From Peribacillus simplex (GTDB lineage: Bacteria > Bacillota > Bacilli > Bacillales > DSM-1321): a DNA stretch of 64,000 nt. Made by a program: the position numbers and the translations under genes. The notes beneath the pieces were generated by a model. It searched no databases, had not been told where the DNA came from, and was given only the letters and a program-made list of their open reading frames with translations. Positions 16,366 to 24,872 of this stretch are shown piece by piece. The stretch spans positions 1 to 64,000 of the forward strand of contig NZ_LNNH01000056.1 in NCBI RefSeq assembly GCF_001542915.1, written 5' to 3'. Each line of letters starts with the position of its first letter. The first letter of the stretch is position 1.

Positions 16366-16554
16366 ATGGCAGAAGTATTTAAGTGGATCGAACAGAGGAA
16401 GGCGTTGCTGATAGAAGAGCTATTGGCGAAGGGTGTATACAAAACCTCTGATGAAAGGCACCTTTATGATGCCCCTTTAAAAGTATTGGAAGATGAATAT
16501 AAGATCGTTATAAATAGGTCTGATAGCGAGTCTCCTACAGAATGGATGACATAG
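16366..16554 (+). CDS. FbpA-like (Fur-regulated basic protein family) small protein
   Basis: This 62-residue protein starts after AAAGGAG. Residues 8-45 (RKALLIEELLAKGVYK, then DERHLYDAPLKVLEDEY) match the pattern of the Fur_reg_FbpA family, whose B. subtilis member is a small iron-sparing regulator. I see no Fur-box-like palindrome upstream. It lies after an S-box and its terminator. A second possible promoter, TTGTAA-N17-TAATAG (16256-16284), sits between them, so control by the S-box is possible but not certain. The family call is moderate and the function here is unknown. Confidence 0.65.
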   Translation: MAEVFKWIEQRKALLIEELLAKGVYKTSDERHLYDAPLKVLEDEYKIVINRSDSESPTEWMT

Positions 16555-16605
16555 CAAGAGGCAGGCTATCATTCAATAAAGATCATGTATATAGAAGTAT
16601 AGAAG

Positions 16606-16642
16606 GAAGCATTCGCAGTGTACAGTGGTGAATGCTTTTTTA
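16606..16642 (+). terminator. Terminator after the FbpA-like gene
   Basis: GAAGCATTC pairs with GAATGCTT across a short loop, followed by a T run. Confidence 0.75.
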
Positions 16643-16816
16643 TATGGAAAGATTGTTGTCACAAAAAATACATATTTTAAGGATGGTATAGGATTTTTGT
16701 TACATTTGACCACTAAAATAACACATTTTTACCACTCGAAAATAGTTGATTTTAACTACGAGTTTCATTATGATGGAAAGTGTAAAAATATTGAATATAT
16801 GGGAGGTGTATATAAA

Positions 16817-16993
16817 TTGCTTTCCAAAAAGGTTACCCCTGAAAGAATAGAAGAGAAGAGACAAGAGATGATGGAGTTGGCAAATATTTTTGGTATAAAC
16901 AGTCTTCTGACGATTCAAGCTAGTCAAGAATTGGATATCCTTTTAAACGCGTTAACGAAGAATAGGAAAGCTGAATATTCAGGAAATTCCTAG
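16817..16993 (+). CDS. Spo0E-like aspartyl-phosphate phosphatase
   Basis: This 58-residue helical-hairpin protein starts at a TTG with GGGAGGTG at good spacing. It has the family pattern IEEKRQEMMELANIFGINS followed by LLTIQASQELDILLN, where the SQELD motif carries the residues used by Spo0E/YisI/YnzD proteins to dephosphorylate Spo0A~P and delay sporulation. The frame is open upstream, but only with AT-rich, site-less sequence. It is single-gene. A sensor kinase at 56423-57775 could belong to the same phosphorelay. Confidence 0.8.
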   Translation: MLSKKVTPERIEEKRQEMMELANIFGINSLLTIQASQELDILLNALTKNRKAEYSGNS

Positions 16994-17050
16994 GTTTTCT
17001 TGAATTCGTGAATCTGGTATACACATGATGGTGGAGTTTTCCGTGTAAAC

Positions 17051-17083
17051 AAAAAAACTATTGCTGAAAGCAATAGCTTTTGA
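17051..17083 (-). terminator. Terminator of the GNAT acetyltransferase gene
   Basis: AGCTATTGC-tttc-AGCAATAGT is followed by T6 on the minus strand. Confidence 0.85.
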
Positions 17084-17087
17084 ATAA

Positions 17088-17597
17088 TCATGCTTCTATA
17101 CGTTTACCAAGGATGACCAAATCCCGTTCAACGCCATCGAGCTCGGCAACTTGCGGTAAGTGCGCCCATTCTTCAAAACCAAATTTGGAGAAAAGCTTCA
17201 TGCTAGGTAAATTATGAGCAAATATGAAACCTAATAGAGTCTTCACCCCTAATTTTGGGCTTACTTCAATCGCCTGTTGAATCGAAACCTTTCCGATTCC
17301 TTTTCCCCGGAAATAATCATCGATATAGATGCTGATTTCCGCCGTAGCATTGTAGGCGGGCCTTCCATAGAAAGATTGAAAGCTCATCCAACCTGCGGTT
17401 TGTCCTTCAAAAGTAATGATATATAGCGGTCTGCTTTCTGAATTATGCTCCTCAAACCATTTAACCCTCGATTGTACAGATATCGGGTCCGTATCTGCGG
17501 TGACCATTCTGGAGGCAATTGTGGAATTGTAAATTTCCACAATTTTAGGCAAATCCGATAATTCAGCCTCTCTGAATTGTATGTACTCGTTCATCAT
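17088..17597 (-). CDS. GNAT N-acetyltransferase, phosphinothricin-acetyltransferase type
   Basis: This 169-residue protein has the GNAT fold: the acetyl-CoA loop [16 protein letters not shown] (about 92-108), then [26 protein letters not shown] (about 122-150), which is typical of the PAT/YwnH subgroup. Members acetylate glutamate analogues such as phosphinothricin or methionine sulfoximine, or have housekeeping roles. The substrate cannot be fixed from sequence. A GGAGAG site precedes the two adjacent ATGs. It is a single gene with a terminator. Confidence 0.85.
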   Translation of the reverse strand: MMNEYIQFREAELSDLPKIVEIYNSTIASRMVTADTDPISVQSRVKWFEEHNSESRPLYIITFEGQTAGWMSFQSFYGRPAYNATAEISIYIDDYFRGKGIGKVSIQQAIEVSPKLGVKTLLGFIFAHNLPSMKLFSKFGFEEWAHLPQVAELDGVERDLVILGKRIEA

Positions 17598-17811
17598 AAA
17601 CTCTCCAATCCATTCCTTTTATTAACATCCAGAAGTTCCTATTGCATAATTTGATAGTGAATTGTGGACATAACCAAATCATCTGAAAGTTTTATATTAT
17701 CATACACTTTCTCCTCATTATCTGCCAATTCATTTTTATTGTTACTTATGCTCATTTTTGGGTATGTAACATATAAAATGCTTCTTAGATATAAAACAAA
17801 AGGAGAAACGA

Positions 17812-18516
17812 ATGAAAAAATTAACTGGATTATTAATGATTGTCCTCATTATTTGTTTTGTCGTATATGAATTTCAGCAGGCTGGGGCGTCGAACCGTGT
17901 ACAGCGGGTCATGGCTTTTGGCGATTCTTTAACATACGGTAAGGGAGATAAGCGTGGGGAAGGCTATGTAAAAGGCTTAAGAGAAGAACTAAACAATCCT
18001 GAGTCGAATCAAAAAGTCAGCTTTTGGAATTATGGGATTAAAGGGCAGGAAACGGATGGCGTCCTCGAACAGCTCGATGATTACCGAATCCATACAAAAC
18101 TCGATAAAGCGGACACTTTCATCGTCTATATCGGCACGAATGACTTCATCAATAGTAACGGCGGCGACTTGACCGAAATAAACGATCGGAAAATCGACGA
18201 GGGCAAGCGGGAATACATCAGGCATCTAAAACGGATCACGGAAACACTTTTAAAGGAAAATGATAAGGCCGATATCCTGGTAGTGGGCCTGTATAACCCG
18301 ATCATTGGCAACCGAAAGATCGAAAAGCACATTCAGGATTATAACCAATCAATCAAGGATGTAGTGAAAAAGGACGAAAGGATGGTATTCATTCCCACCG
18401 ATGATTTGTTTAAAAAGAAAAAGAAAGCCGATTATTTCAGTGATGAAATTCACCCCAATGAAAAAGGATATAGGCTCATCACAAATCGGATACTGGCAAG
18501 CTACGACTTCAAATGA
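17812..18516 (+). CDS. SGNH/GDSL-family hydrolase, secreted or membrane-anchored
   Basis: This 234-residue protein starts after AAAGGAG and has an N-terminal hydrophobic segment (about 5-25) that acts as a signal or anchor. All four SGNH blocks are present: I with AFGDSLTYG (Ser), II with NYGIKG (Gly), III with YIGTNDF (Asn) and V with DEIHPNEKGY (Asp/His). Such enzymes hydrolyse lipid or acyl esters outside the membrane. The specific substrate is unknown. The neighbours are unrelated single genes. Confidence 0.9.
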   Translation: MKKLTGLLMIVLIICFVVYEFQQAGASNRVQRVMAFGDSLTYGKGDKRGEGYVKGLREELNNPESNQKVSFWNYGIKGQETDGVLEQLDDYRIHTKLDKADTFIVYIGTNDFINSNGGDLTEINDRKIDEGKREYIRHLKRITETLLKENDKADILVVGLYNPIIGNRKIEKHIQDYNQSIKDVVKKDERMVFIPTDDLFKKKKKADYFSDEIHPNEKGYRLITNRILASYDFK

Positions 18517-18705
18517 TAGCCATGGAATGTAGACAAACTCTAAACTGCCCCTTACCTGTTAAACAACGAATGAACATGTAAGAGGTATTTTACTCTCCTT
18601 TTTATCAAATCTTTTCGTTTCATAAGTACAATTATTTTACACATTACTATAGAACATGGAATAATTATGGGAGATTAATCCGGATTATATGAGGAGATGC
18701 TAATA

Positions 18706-19188
18706 ATGAATCAAAATGAAAAAACCAGGGAAGAACTTCTGAATGCAGTCAACGGGCTTTCGGATGAACAGCTGAATGCCCATCCTGAAGAAGGACGTTG
18801 GAGCATTATCCAAGTATTGGATCATTTATATTTAATGGAGCGGGCCATCACAAAGAGCATTACCGATAAATTGCAAAGTGATGAGAAAGTTCCAGCAGCG
18901 GACAAACCGATTGAGCTTACTGTAAATCGTGAAGTGAAGGTAGAAGCGCCTTCATATGTCGTTCCGTCGGAATCATTCCAAACCTTGCAAGAAGTCAAGG
19001 ATAAATTGGCCGAGTCACGTGCCGCATTGGTACAACTTGTCGACAGCGCAGATGAAAAGGACCTTGAGGAAAAGTCATTTCCTCATCCGTTATTCAAGGA
19101 TTTAAGTTTGAAGCAATGGATACCGTTCGTGGGATTGCATGAAAAAAGGCATTTACTGCAAATCGAAGAGCTAAAATCTAAATTATAA
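18706..19188 (+). CDS. DinB-family metal-binding protein
   Basis: This 160-residue helical-bundle protein contains SIIQVLDHLYLME (about 34-47), with the first putative metal His, and GLHEKRHLLQIEEL near the C-terminus with the second His pair. This is the DinB/YfiT arrangement. Many members are thiol-dependent transferases, but none can be assigned here. GAGGAG overlaps an ATG at 18697, so I used the next ATG, three codons on. Its terminator follows directly. Confidence 0.82.
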   Translation: MNQNEKTREELLNAVNGLSDEQLNAHPEEGRWSIIQVLDHLYLMERAITKSITDKLQSDEKVPAADKPIELTVNREVKVEAPSYVVPSESFQTLQEVKDKLAESRAALVQLVDSADEKDLEEKSFPHPLFKDLSLKQWIPFVGLHEKRHLLQIEELKSKL

Positions 19189-19193
19189 AAAAA

Positions 19194-19225
19194 GAAAAAC
19201 TCATCCGAACCTGGTTGAGTTTTTC
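19194..19225 (+). terminator. Terminator after the DinB-family gene
   Basis: AAAAACTCA pairs with TGAGTTTTT around a 12-base loop. Confidence 0.75.
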
Positions 19226-19249
19226 ACTTTAGACAGAAAGGAACGTTCT

Positions 19250-19789
19250 GTGAAAGCTAACTGGGTTAAGGCATGTCTGGTCTTGTTTTTTTTCGGATGG
19301 TTGGCGGTTGTCTTGTACAAGAATATGCTTCCGCCTGATTTAGATGAAATCGAACTGGCAGATGAGCTGCATCCGATCGTCGCTGAAAAAAAAGATGAGC
19401 TCATTCAGCGGGCTAATGAATTAGACATCCCAATAATCATTACCGCCGGATATCGTTCTTTGGAAGAACAAAATAAACTATATGAAAAGGGTCGTTTAAA
19501 TACGGGGAAAATCGTGACATATGCAAAAGGCGGCGAGTCGCTTCATAATTTCGGTTTGGCGATAGATTTCGCTCTCCTCAACAAACAAGGCGAGGCCATT
19601 TGGGATATGGACTATGACGGAAATGATAATCGGAAATCGGATTGGATGGAGGTCGTCACCGTTGCTAAAGGGCTGGGATTCGAATGGGGTGGGGATTGGC
19701 CAGGATTCAAGGACTACCCCCATCTGCAAATGACCTTTGGCTTAAGCTTGAGAGAGCTGCAGCAGGGCAAGCAGGCTAGAGGGCAGTGA
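19250..19789 (+). CDS. M15-family peptidoglycan peptidase, CwlK/VanY type
   Basis: This 179-residue protein begins at GTG after AAAGGAACG. It has one N-terminal membrane segment (about 8-25), then an M15 domain with the zinc motif SLHNFGLAIDF (about 100-110) and the second ligand region FEWGGDW...DYPHLQM (about 145-165). The closest match by layout is B. subtilis CwlK, an L-alanyl-D-glutamate endopeptidase, rather than a D,D-carboxypeptidase. It acts on the cell wall from the outer membrane face. Confidence 0.85.
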   Translation: MKANWVKACLVLFFFGWLAVVLYKNMLPPDLDEIELADELHPIVAEKKDELIQRANELDIPIIITAGYRSLEEQNKLYEKGRLNTGKIVTYAKGGESLHNFGLAIDFALLNKQGEAIWDMDYDGNDNRKSDWMEVVTVAKGLGFEWGGDWPGFKDYPHLQMTFGLSLRELQQGKQARGQ

Positions 19790-19924
19790 GGCGGAATCAG
19801 CTCATTTCCCTTCTCGAATATTAGACGAAAAGCAGGAAAATAAGCTTGTATATTGCTTTACAGCCGAGAATTCGATAAAGTGGACTAGTGAGAAATCAGA
19901 CATGAATGAAGGAGTGCAGTCACC

Positions 19925-20482
19925 ATGGAAGAAATAAAGCATTGCCGGGACTCTTTGGTCATCAAAACAAGTCTTGTCCTCCCTCCCGATACAAATAATA
20001 TTGGTACGATGTTCGGAGGCAAGCTAATGGCATATATTGATGATGTAGCGGCCATATCCGCCATGCGTCATGCCAGGAGCAACGTAGTTACCGCCTCTAC
20101 CGATTCGGTTGATTTCCTCCACCCTATCCACGAAGGAAATGCCGTTTGTCTGGAAAGCTTCGTGACCTATACGGGCAGAACATCGATGGAAATCATCGTA
20201 AAAGTGATTGCTGAGGATTTAGTTACAGGAGATCGCAATTTATGTGTCATTTCCTTTTTGACCTTTGTCGCCATTAATGAACAAGGTAAACCTATACCGG
20301 TTCCCCATTTGGTTCCGGAAACCGAAATGGAAATCAATTTAAATGAATCGGCAAAACAACGGGCTCAAATAAGGAAAAAAAGAAGAGAAGATACACAGTT
20401 CATTGCAAGCACTTTTGGTGTCAAGCTGCCATGGAGCGAACAATCGAATCCAGGATTATATAAAGATGAAACTAATCATTAA
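19925..20482 (+). CDS. Acyl-CoA thioesterase, hotdog fold (YkhA-like)
   Basis: This 185-residue protein follows an AAGGAG site. The hotdog core carries the signature LPPDTNNIGTMFGGKLMAYID (about 20-40, within the family's Asn/Gly pattern), HPIHEGN and FVTYTGRTSMEI. A Lys/Arg-rich tail follows. B. subtilis YkhA and mammalian ACOT7/12 relatives hydrolyse acyl-CoA in the cytoplasm. It is a single gene with its own terminator, not linked to the fatty-acid cluster at 57.8-64 kb. Confidence 0.88.
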   Translation: MEEIKHCRDSLVIKTSLVLPPDTNNIGTMFGGKLMAYIDDVAAISAMRHARSNVVTASTDSVDFLHPIHEGNAVCLESFVTYTGRTSMEIIVKVIAEDLVTGDRNLCVISFLTFVAINEQGKPIPVPHLVPETEMEINLNESAKQRAQIRKKRREDTQFIASTFGVKLPWSEQSNPGLYKDETNH

Positions 20483-20502
20483 GTGATTGGGCCATTGGCA
20501 GA

Positions 20503-20543
20503 CAAAAGGTTTCAGAAAGGTATCCCTTTCCGAAGCCTTTTTG
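20503..20543 (+). terminator. Terminator after the thioesterase gene
   Basis: The double stem AAAGGTTTC..AAAGG/CCTTT..GAAGCCTTTTT lies about 20 bases after the stop codon. Confidence 0.75.
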
Positions 20544-20769
20544 ATGTTATTGGACTTCGCTTTTGTTCAGAGGTGTGCATAAGCAAAGCTCGTCCCTGGA
20601 AAAGCTGATGCCTGCAAGGGAGACAAACGGGCAAAAGGTACACACCCATAAAAAGAGACGATCGACAAACTCGATTTTCACCTAGTTTTTCAATCGTGTT
20701 TGCCAAATCAAACAGAGATTGGGTCTTTTTAACATGGAGTTAAAAGGTATCCAATTCGGAGACTGAACG
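20544..20769. other. Intergenic region without a supported gene
   Basis: Both strands contain short open frames, but none has a ribosome binding site or protein-like composition. The central part (about 20575-20670) is less AT-rich than other gaps and may be a decayed dispersed element. I cannot show that from one copy. Confidence 0.3.
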
Positions 20770-20807
20770 TCAAAAGACGCTTGGCTGCCTTCCAAGCGTC
20801 CTTTTGA
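20770..20807 (-). terminator. Strong terminator of the Bax-inhibitor-like gene
   Basis: TCAAAAG.CGCTTGG pairs with CCAAGCG.CTTTTGA; T-rich ends on both strands make it bidirectional. Confidence 0.82.
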
Positions 20808-20813
20808 TCGGAA

Positions 20814-21449
20814 CTAGTCATCACTTGCCAAAATACCAAAAAAGCGTAAGATGTTTATGAAAAGGTTAATGAAATCAAGATAGAGATTCAAGGCCATGAG
20901 CGGAACTTCCTCGGCCGTTACACCGTAATGCTTCATTCGATTGAAATCGTAAAGGATATACCCGCTGAAAACCAAAATCCCGATAAATGAAAAGACCAAC
21001 ATGGCTGTAGAGCTTAAAGGAAAGAAAATGTTGAAGATACCGATCACCACTAAAGCAAGCAAAGCGGCAAAGAGCATTCCTCCCAGGAAAGAAAGGTCCC
21101 TTTTGGTGGTCGTAGCATAAATGGCTAAACCTCCAAATACGACTGTCGTCGTTACACCGGCTAAAATCACTACATTAGCACCGGCAGCGGCCAAGTAATG
21201 AGCGATGATCGGATAGGTGGTGATCCCGGAAATCAACGTGAAGCTATACAGAAATGTGTATCCGATCGCTTTTTTCCTCCGCATGATGAAAGCCCCAATC
21301 AACATGGCAATCTCGAGGATCGCTAACGGGATGAACAAGGCCGGAGGAACAAAAGTACCTATGGCCATCCCCAATACTGAAATGGCCAGTGATAATGCGA
21401 AGGTCCGCATCACGGATGGCATATAGGTTTGTACAGTTTGTGAATACAT
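20814..21449 (-). CDS. Bax inhibitor-1/YetJ-like membrane protein
   Basis: This 211-residue protein has seven membrane helices. Its C-terminal half contains YILYDFNRMKHYG (about 165-178) and LNLYLDFINLFINILRFFG (about 188-206), the two conserved aspartate regions of the BI-1 family. In B. subtilis YetJ these control a pH-dependent calcium leak. The length equals YetJ. It is monocistronic. The long region upstream (21450-21945) is shared with the divergent peptide-transporter operon. Confidence 0.88.
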   Translation of the reverse strand: MYSQTVQTYMPSVMRTFALSLAISVLGMAIGTFVPPALFIPLAILEIAMLIGAFIMRRKKAIGYTFLYSFTLISGITTYPIIAHYLAAAGANVVILAGVTTTVVFGGLAIYATTTKRDLSFLGGMLFAALLALVVIGIFNIFFPLSSTAMLVFSFIGILVFSGYILYDFNRMKHYGVTAEEVPLMALNLYLDFINLFINILRFFGILASDD

Positions 21450-21602
21450 GTTTTCACCTCATCATTATTCTTCTACCGATACTTACGAATGGGTTTTAAA
21501 AAGGTTTCATTGTCCATAGGGAAATTTAGGTGTTTTTTTTAAAGCTTCTGAAATATATATATGAAAGAAACCTATTTTTATGAGCATCCTACCTTCGTCC
21601 TA

Positions 21603-21617
21603 ATTTTTCTGAAATAT
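21603..21617 (+). promoter_or_regulatory. Weak CodY-like box
   Basis: The 15 bases match AATTTTCWGAAAATT at 12 positions. It lies 340 bases before the transporter operon, closer to the Bax-inhibitor-like gene, and may be chance in an AT-rich gap. Confidence 0.25.
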
Positions 21618-21892
21618 TAAAATATTCATCTGATTTGTTTACTGATACCCTTTCGCCCAATAATATCAAACAATTCCAATATTTATTGTTTTTGTTATAT
21701 TAAAATAATGAAGTAGGGAATGGTTAGTCCAAGCTTTTTAACCAGCTTCATGACTTTACTGTGTAACAGCTATAAAGGAAAAGATTTTTTATACCAGAAA
21801 ATTATTCCTAAAGTTATAAAAAGAGAAAAAATTGTCATTATTTTGTATAAAAACTATTGTGTAAATGTAAAAAATTGATTAAAATCTTAACT

Positions 21893-21907
21893 AATTATCA
21901 GAAGATT
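21893..21907 (+). promoter_or_regulatory. CodY-like box of the oligopeptide transporter operon
   Basis: AATTATCAGAAGATT matches the CodY consensus AATTTTCWGAAAATT at 13 of 15 positions. It sits 39 bases before the first ATPase start, near a possible -10 (GATAAAAT, about 21920). Peptide transport operons are classic CodY targets in Bacillus. The rest of the AT-rich 21450-21892 gap holds no supported gene. Confidence 0.5.
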
Positions 21908-21945
21908 AATTATTTTCCCGATAAAATAGTTTAGGGGGAGCAAGG

Positions 21946-22971
21946 ATGAATAAAGCTATTTTGGAAATAGAGAATCTGACAACTTCATTTCGAATCGGAA
22001 GTACATATCATGCTGCTGTGGATGATGTTTCGTTTACGGTAAATGAAAACGAAATTGTAGCCGTGGTTGGAGAATCAGGTTGTGGAAAAAGTGCTTTGGC
22101 CTTATCCATTATGCAACTACATAATAAACAAAGGACTAAATCAGAAGGAACCATACATTATAACGGGCAAAACCTGCTGAAGTTGAATGAGACACAAATG
22201 AATAAAGTCCGCGGAAAGGAATTGGGGATGATCTTCCAGGAACCTTTAACGGCCTTGAATCCGCTCATGACGATCGGAAAACAAATCGAGGAAAACCTTG
22301 ATTACCATACCAAACTTTCCAAGGATGAAAAAAAGAAAAGGACAATCGAGCTTCTGACTCAAGTGGGAATTCCTTACCCTGAACGTACGTACAAGCAATT
22401 TCCGCATGAGCTATCGGGCGGAATGCGGCAAAGGGCGATGATCTCGATTGCCATTGCCTGCAACCCTGCACTGGTCATTGCCGATGAACCCACGACCGCC
22501 CTGGATGTCACGATTCAAGCGCAAATACTAGACTTGCTGAAAGATATCCAAAGCAGGACAAGGATGGGAATCATCTTGATTACACACGACTTGAGCGTCG
22601 TGGCAGAGGTTGCGGACAGAATCGTTGTCATGTATGCGGGTCAGGTAGTGGAGACGGGGAGCGTCAAGGAAATATTCAACAATCCGCTTCATCCGTATAC
22701 GAGGTCTTTATTGAATTCGATTCCTTCGGCATCACATGAGAAAAACCGTTTGCATGTTATTGAGGGAATCGTTCCATCCATCGCGAAAATGGATAGGATT
22801 GGATGCCGTTTCCAAGACAGGATTCCATGGATTCCAAGGCATGCACATGAAGAGAGGCCTCAGCTTCACGAAGTGGCCAAGGGCCATTTTGTACGGTGTA
22901 CCTGCTATAAAGAATTTTATTTCCAAGCTGAAGGAGATGAATCGACCCATGACATTACTCAAAGTAGATAA
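21946..22971 (+). CDS. Oligopeptide ABC transporter ATPase, OppD/AppD type
   Basis: This 341-residue ATPase has Walker A GESGCGKSALA (about 43-53), the Q-loop MIFQEP, the signature LSGGMRQRAMI (about 152), Walker B LVIADEPTTALD (about 172) and a switch His in LITHDLS. The C-terminal oligopeptide/dipeptide extension normally carries a four-Cys motif. Here GCRF and VRCTC remain, but the RCP cysteine is Ile and the following one is lost in PRHAHEERP. It is the first gene of a five-gene operon and overlaps the next ATPase. It works as a heterodimer with that protein. Confidence 0.92.
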   Translation: MNKAILEIENLTTSFRIGSTYHAAVDDVSFTVNENEIVAVVGESGCGKSALALSIMQLHNKQRTKSEGTIHYNGQNLLKLNETQMNKVRGKELGMIFQEPLTALNPLMTIGKQIEENLDYHTKLSKDEKKKRTIELLTQVGIPYPERTYKQFPHELSGGMRQRAMISIAIACNPALVIADEPTTALDVTIQAQILDLLKDIQSRTRMGIILITHDLSVVAEVADRIVVMYAGQVVETGSVKEIFNNPLHPYTRSLLNSIPSASHEKNRLHVIEGIVPSIAKMDRIGCRFQDRIPWIPRHAHEERPQLHEVAKGHFVRCTCYKEFYFQAEGDESTHDITQSR

Positions 22972-23875
22972 CTTGAAAGTGCATTTTCCGATTAGGGGAG
23001 GTTTTTTTCGAAGGGTGGTCGATCATGTAAAGGCAGTGGACGGCGTTTCCTTTGAATTGCAGCAAGGAGAAACATATGGATTGGTCGGGGAATCGGGCAG
23101 CGGCAAATCGACGACAGGTAAGGCAGTTGTCAAGCTGAATGATGTGACATCGGGACAAATCCTGTTTGAAGGCAGGGATTTAGCGGGCCTAAGTAGAAAA
23201 GAGATTAAACCATTCCGAAAAGATATCCAAATGATCTTCCAAGACCCGTATTCTTCATTGAATCCGAAGAAGCGGGTGCTGGACATCATTGCAGAACCGC
23301 TGAGGAATTTCGAACGGCTATCACCGGCGGAGGAAAAGAAAATCGTTCAGGACTTCTTGGACAAGGTAGGACTCAGTCCGGAATCGATCCATAAATATCC
23401 CCATGAATTTTCAGGGGGACAGCGCCAGCGGATCGGGATTGCCCGTTCATTGACATTGAAGCCAAAGTTGATCATAGCGGATGAGCCGGTTTCGGCGCTG
23501 GATGTTTCCGTACAGGCACAGGTATTGAATTTTCTTCAGGACCTTCAGCAGGAATTCAATTTGACTTATTTATTCGTCGGCCACGATTTAGGTGTCATCC
23601 GGCATATGTGTGACCGGATGGGTGTCATGTATCGCGGTAGATTGGTTGAGGAAGGCAAAAGCGATGAAATCTATGAAAATCCCCAACATATATATACGAA
23701 ACGGCTGATTGCCGCCATTCCGGATTTAGAGCCGGAAGTTCGCGGGGAAAAGGTGAAGCTCAGAAAGAAGCTTACGGCGGAATACGAGTCTTCCTATTCA
23801 ACATTTTTCGATGAAAATGGCCGGGCCTATGATTTGAAGCCAATCTCATCGACCCATAGAGTTGCATTACAATAA
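22949..23875 (+). CDS. Oligopeptide ABC transporter ATPase, OppF/AppF type
   Basis: This 308-residue ATPase has Walker A GESGSGKSTTG (about 47-57), Q-loop MIFQDPYSSLNPK, signature FSGGQRQRIGIARSL (about 155) and Walker B LIIADEPVSALD (about 178). The start overlaps the upstream ATPase by 23 bases. AAGGAG lies 12 bases before this ATG and immediately before a closer one, so 22949 is preferred. The C-terminal tail is shorter than in OppD. Together the two ATPases power the permeases that follow. Confidence 0.9.
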   Translation: MTLLKVDNLKVHFPIRGGFFRRVVDHVKAVDGVSFELQQGETYGLVGESGSGKSTTGKAVVKLNDVTSGQILFEGRDLAGLSRKEIKPFRKDIQMIFQDPYSSLNPKKRVLDIIAEPLRNFERLSPAEEKKIVQDFLDKVGLSPESIHKYPHEFSGGQRQRIGIARSLTLKPKLIIADEPVSALDVSVQAQVLNFLQDLQQEFNLTYLFVGHDLGVIRHMCDRMGVMYRGRLVEEGKSDEIYENPQHIYTKRLIAAIPDLEPEVRGEKVKLRKKLTAEYESSYSTFFDENGRAYDLKPISSTHRVALQ

Positions 23876-23890
23876 GGAGGTGGAAAGGAT

Positions 23891-24856
23891 ATGTGGAAGT
23901 TTATCCTCAGACGTTTTTTAGTTATGATCCCGCAGCTCTTTTTATTGAGCCTCATCGTTTTCATGATGGCAAAAGCCATGCCGGGAGATGCCCTGTCGGG
24001 GCAAGAACTCAACCCTAAGGCCAATCCTGCCGAGCTTGAAAGAGTAAGGGAAGAGCTGGGCTTGAATGATCCTTGGTACCAACAATATGGAAGGTGGGTA
24101 TCGAATGCTGTACAGGGGGATTTCGGTATTTCCTATACACATAAAACACCTGTTATCGATGTTATCGAGGACAGACTGTGGAACACGGTGTTCCTGGCGC
24201 TGGTCACGCTGATCTTTACATATATGCTGGCAATTCCGTTAGGCATACTGAGCGGCAGGTACAACGATACCTGGATCGACAAATCCGTGACGGGCTATAG
24301 TTATTTGGGCTTTGGCACACCGATTTTCATCTTTGCCTTGATCATGTTGTTCATTTTCGGTTTTGCCCTGGATTGGTTCCCGTCTGGAGGCAGTGTCGAT
24401 TCCAAGGTGGATGAAGGGACATTCGCTTATGTGGTAAGTAAGATCAATCATGTGATTTTACCGGCGTTAAGTACGGCTTTAATTGCCACGACAAGCACGA
24501 TCCAATATTTACGAAATGAAATCATCGACAATAAAATCAAGGACTTCGTCAGGACGGCCCGTTCTAAGGGAGTGCCTGAATCGAACGTATATTCCCGTCA
24601 TATCCTTAGAAATTCGTTTTTGCCGATCGCGGCATTTTTAGGGTACGAAATTACTGGTTTGATCGGGGGCTCTGTCATAATCGAGACCATTTTCAGTTAT
24701 CCGGGTCTTGGGCAGCTTTTCCTCAGTTCAGTGAGTCTGCGGGATTTCAGCGTTGTCACGGCCATTGTCATGATGACTGGATTTGCCACGCTGCTTGGCA
24801 CACTTCTTTCGGACATCATACTCAGTGCGGTCGATCCGCGCATACGGATAGAATAG
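23891..24856 (+). CDS. Oligopeptide ABC transporter permease, OppB/DppB type
   Basis: This 321-residue inner-membrane permease has six predicted helices. The long N-terminal periplasm-facing loop starts MPGDALSG, and the coupling motif RNEIIDNKIKDFVRTARSKGVPE (EAA-loop class) sits about residue 215. It ends SDIILSAVDPRIRIE, a common OppB ending. It starts 15 bases after the second ATPase with an AAGGAGG site. It pairs with the following OppC-type protein to form the channel. Confidence 0.92.
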   Translation: MWKFILRRFLVMIPQLFLLSLIVFMMAKAMPGDALSGQELNPKANPAELERVREELGLNDPWYQQYGRWVSNAVQGDFGISYTHKTPVIDVIEDRLWNTVFLALVTLIFTYMLAIPLGILSGRYNDTWIDKSVTGYSYLGFGTPIFIFALIMLFIFGFALDWFPSGGSVDSKVDEGTFAYVVSKINHVILPALSTALIATTSTIQYLRNEIIDNKIKDFVRTARSKGVPESNVYSRHILRNSFLPIAAFLGYEITGLIGGSVIIETIFSYPGLGQLFLSSVSLRDFSVVTAIVMMTGFATLLGTLLSDIILSAVDPRIRIE

Positions 24857-24872
24857 GAGCGGGGTGAGTCGT

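Noticed and set aside
17664..17870. 68-codon hydrophobic frame before the SGNH hydrolase
   Set aside because: There is no ribosome binding site and it overlaps the hydrolase signal peptide in another frame; the hydrophobicity follows from AT-rich promoter DNA.
20512..20706. 64-codon minus-strand frame between the thioesterase and Bax-inhibitor-like genes
   Set aside because: There is no ribosome binding site, the composition is Cys/Arg/Leu-rich, and it spans a terminator. More likely decayed non-coding sequence.
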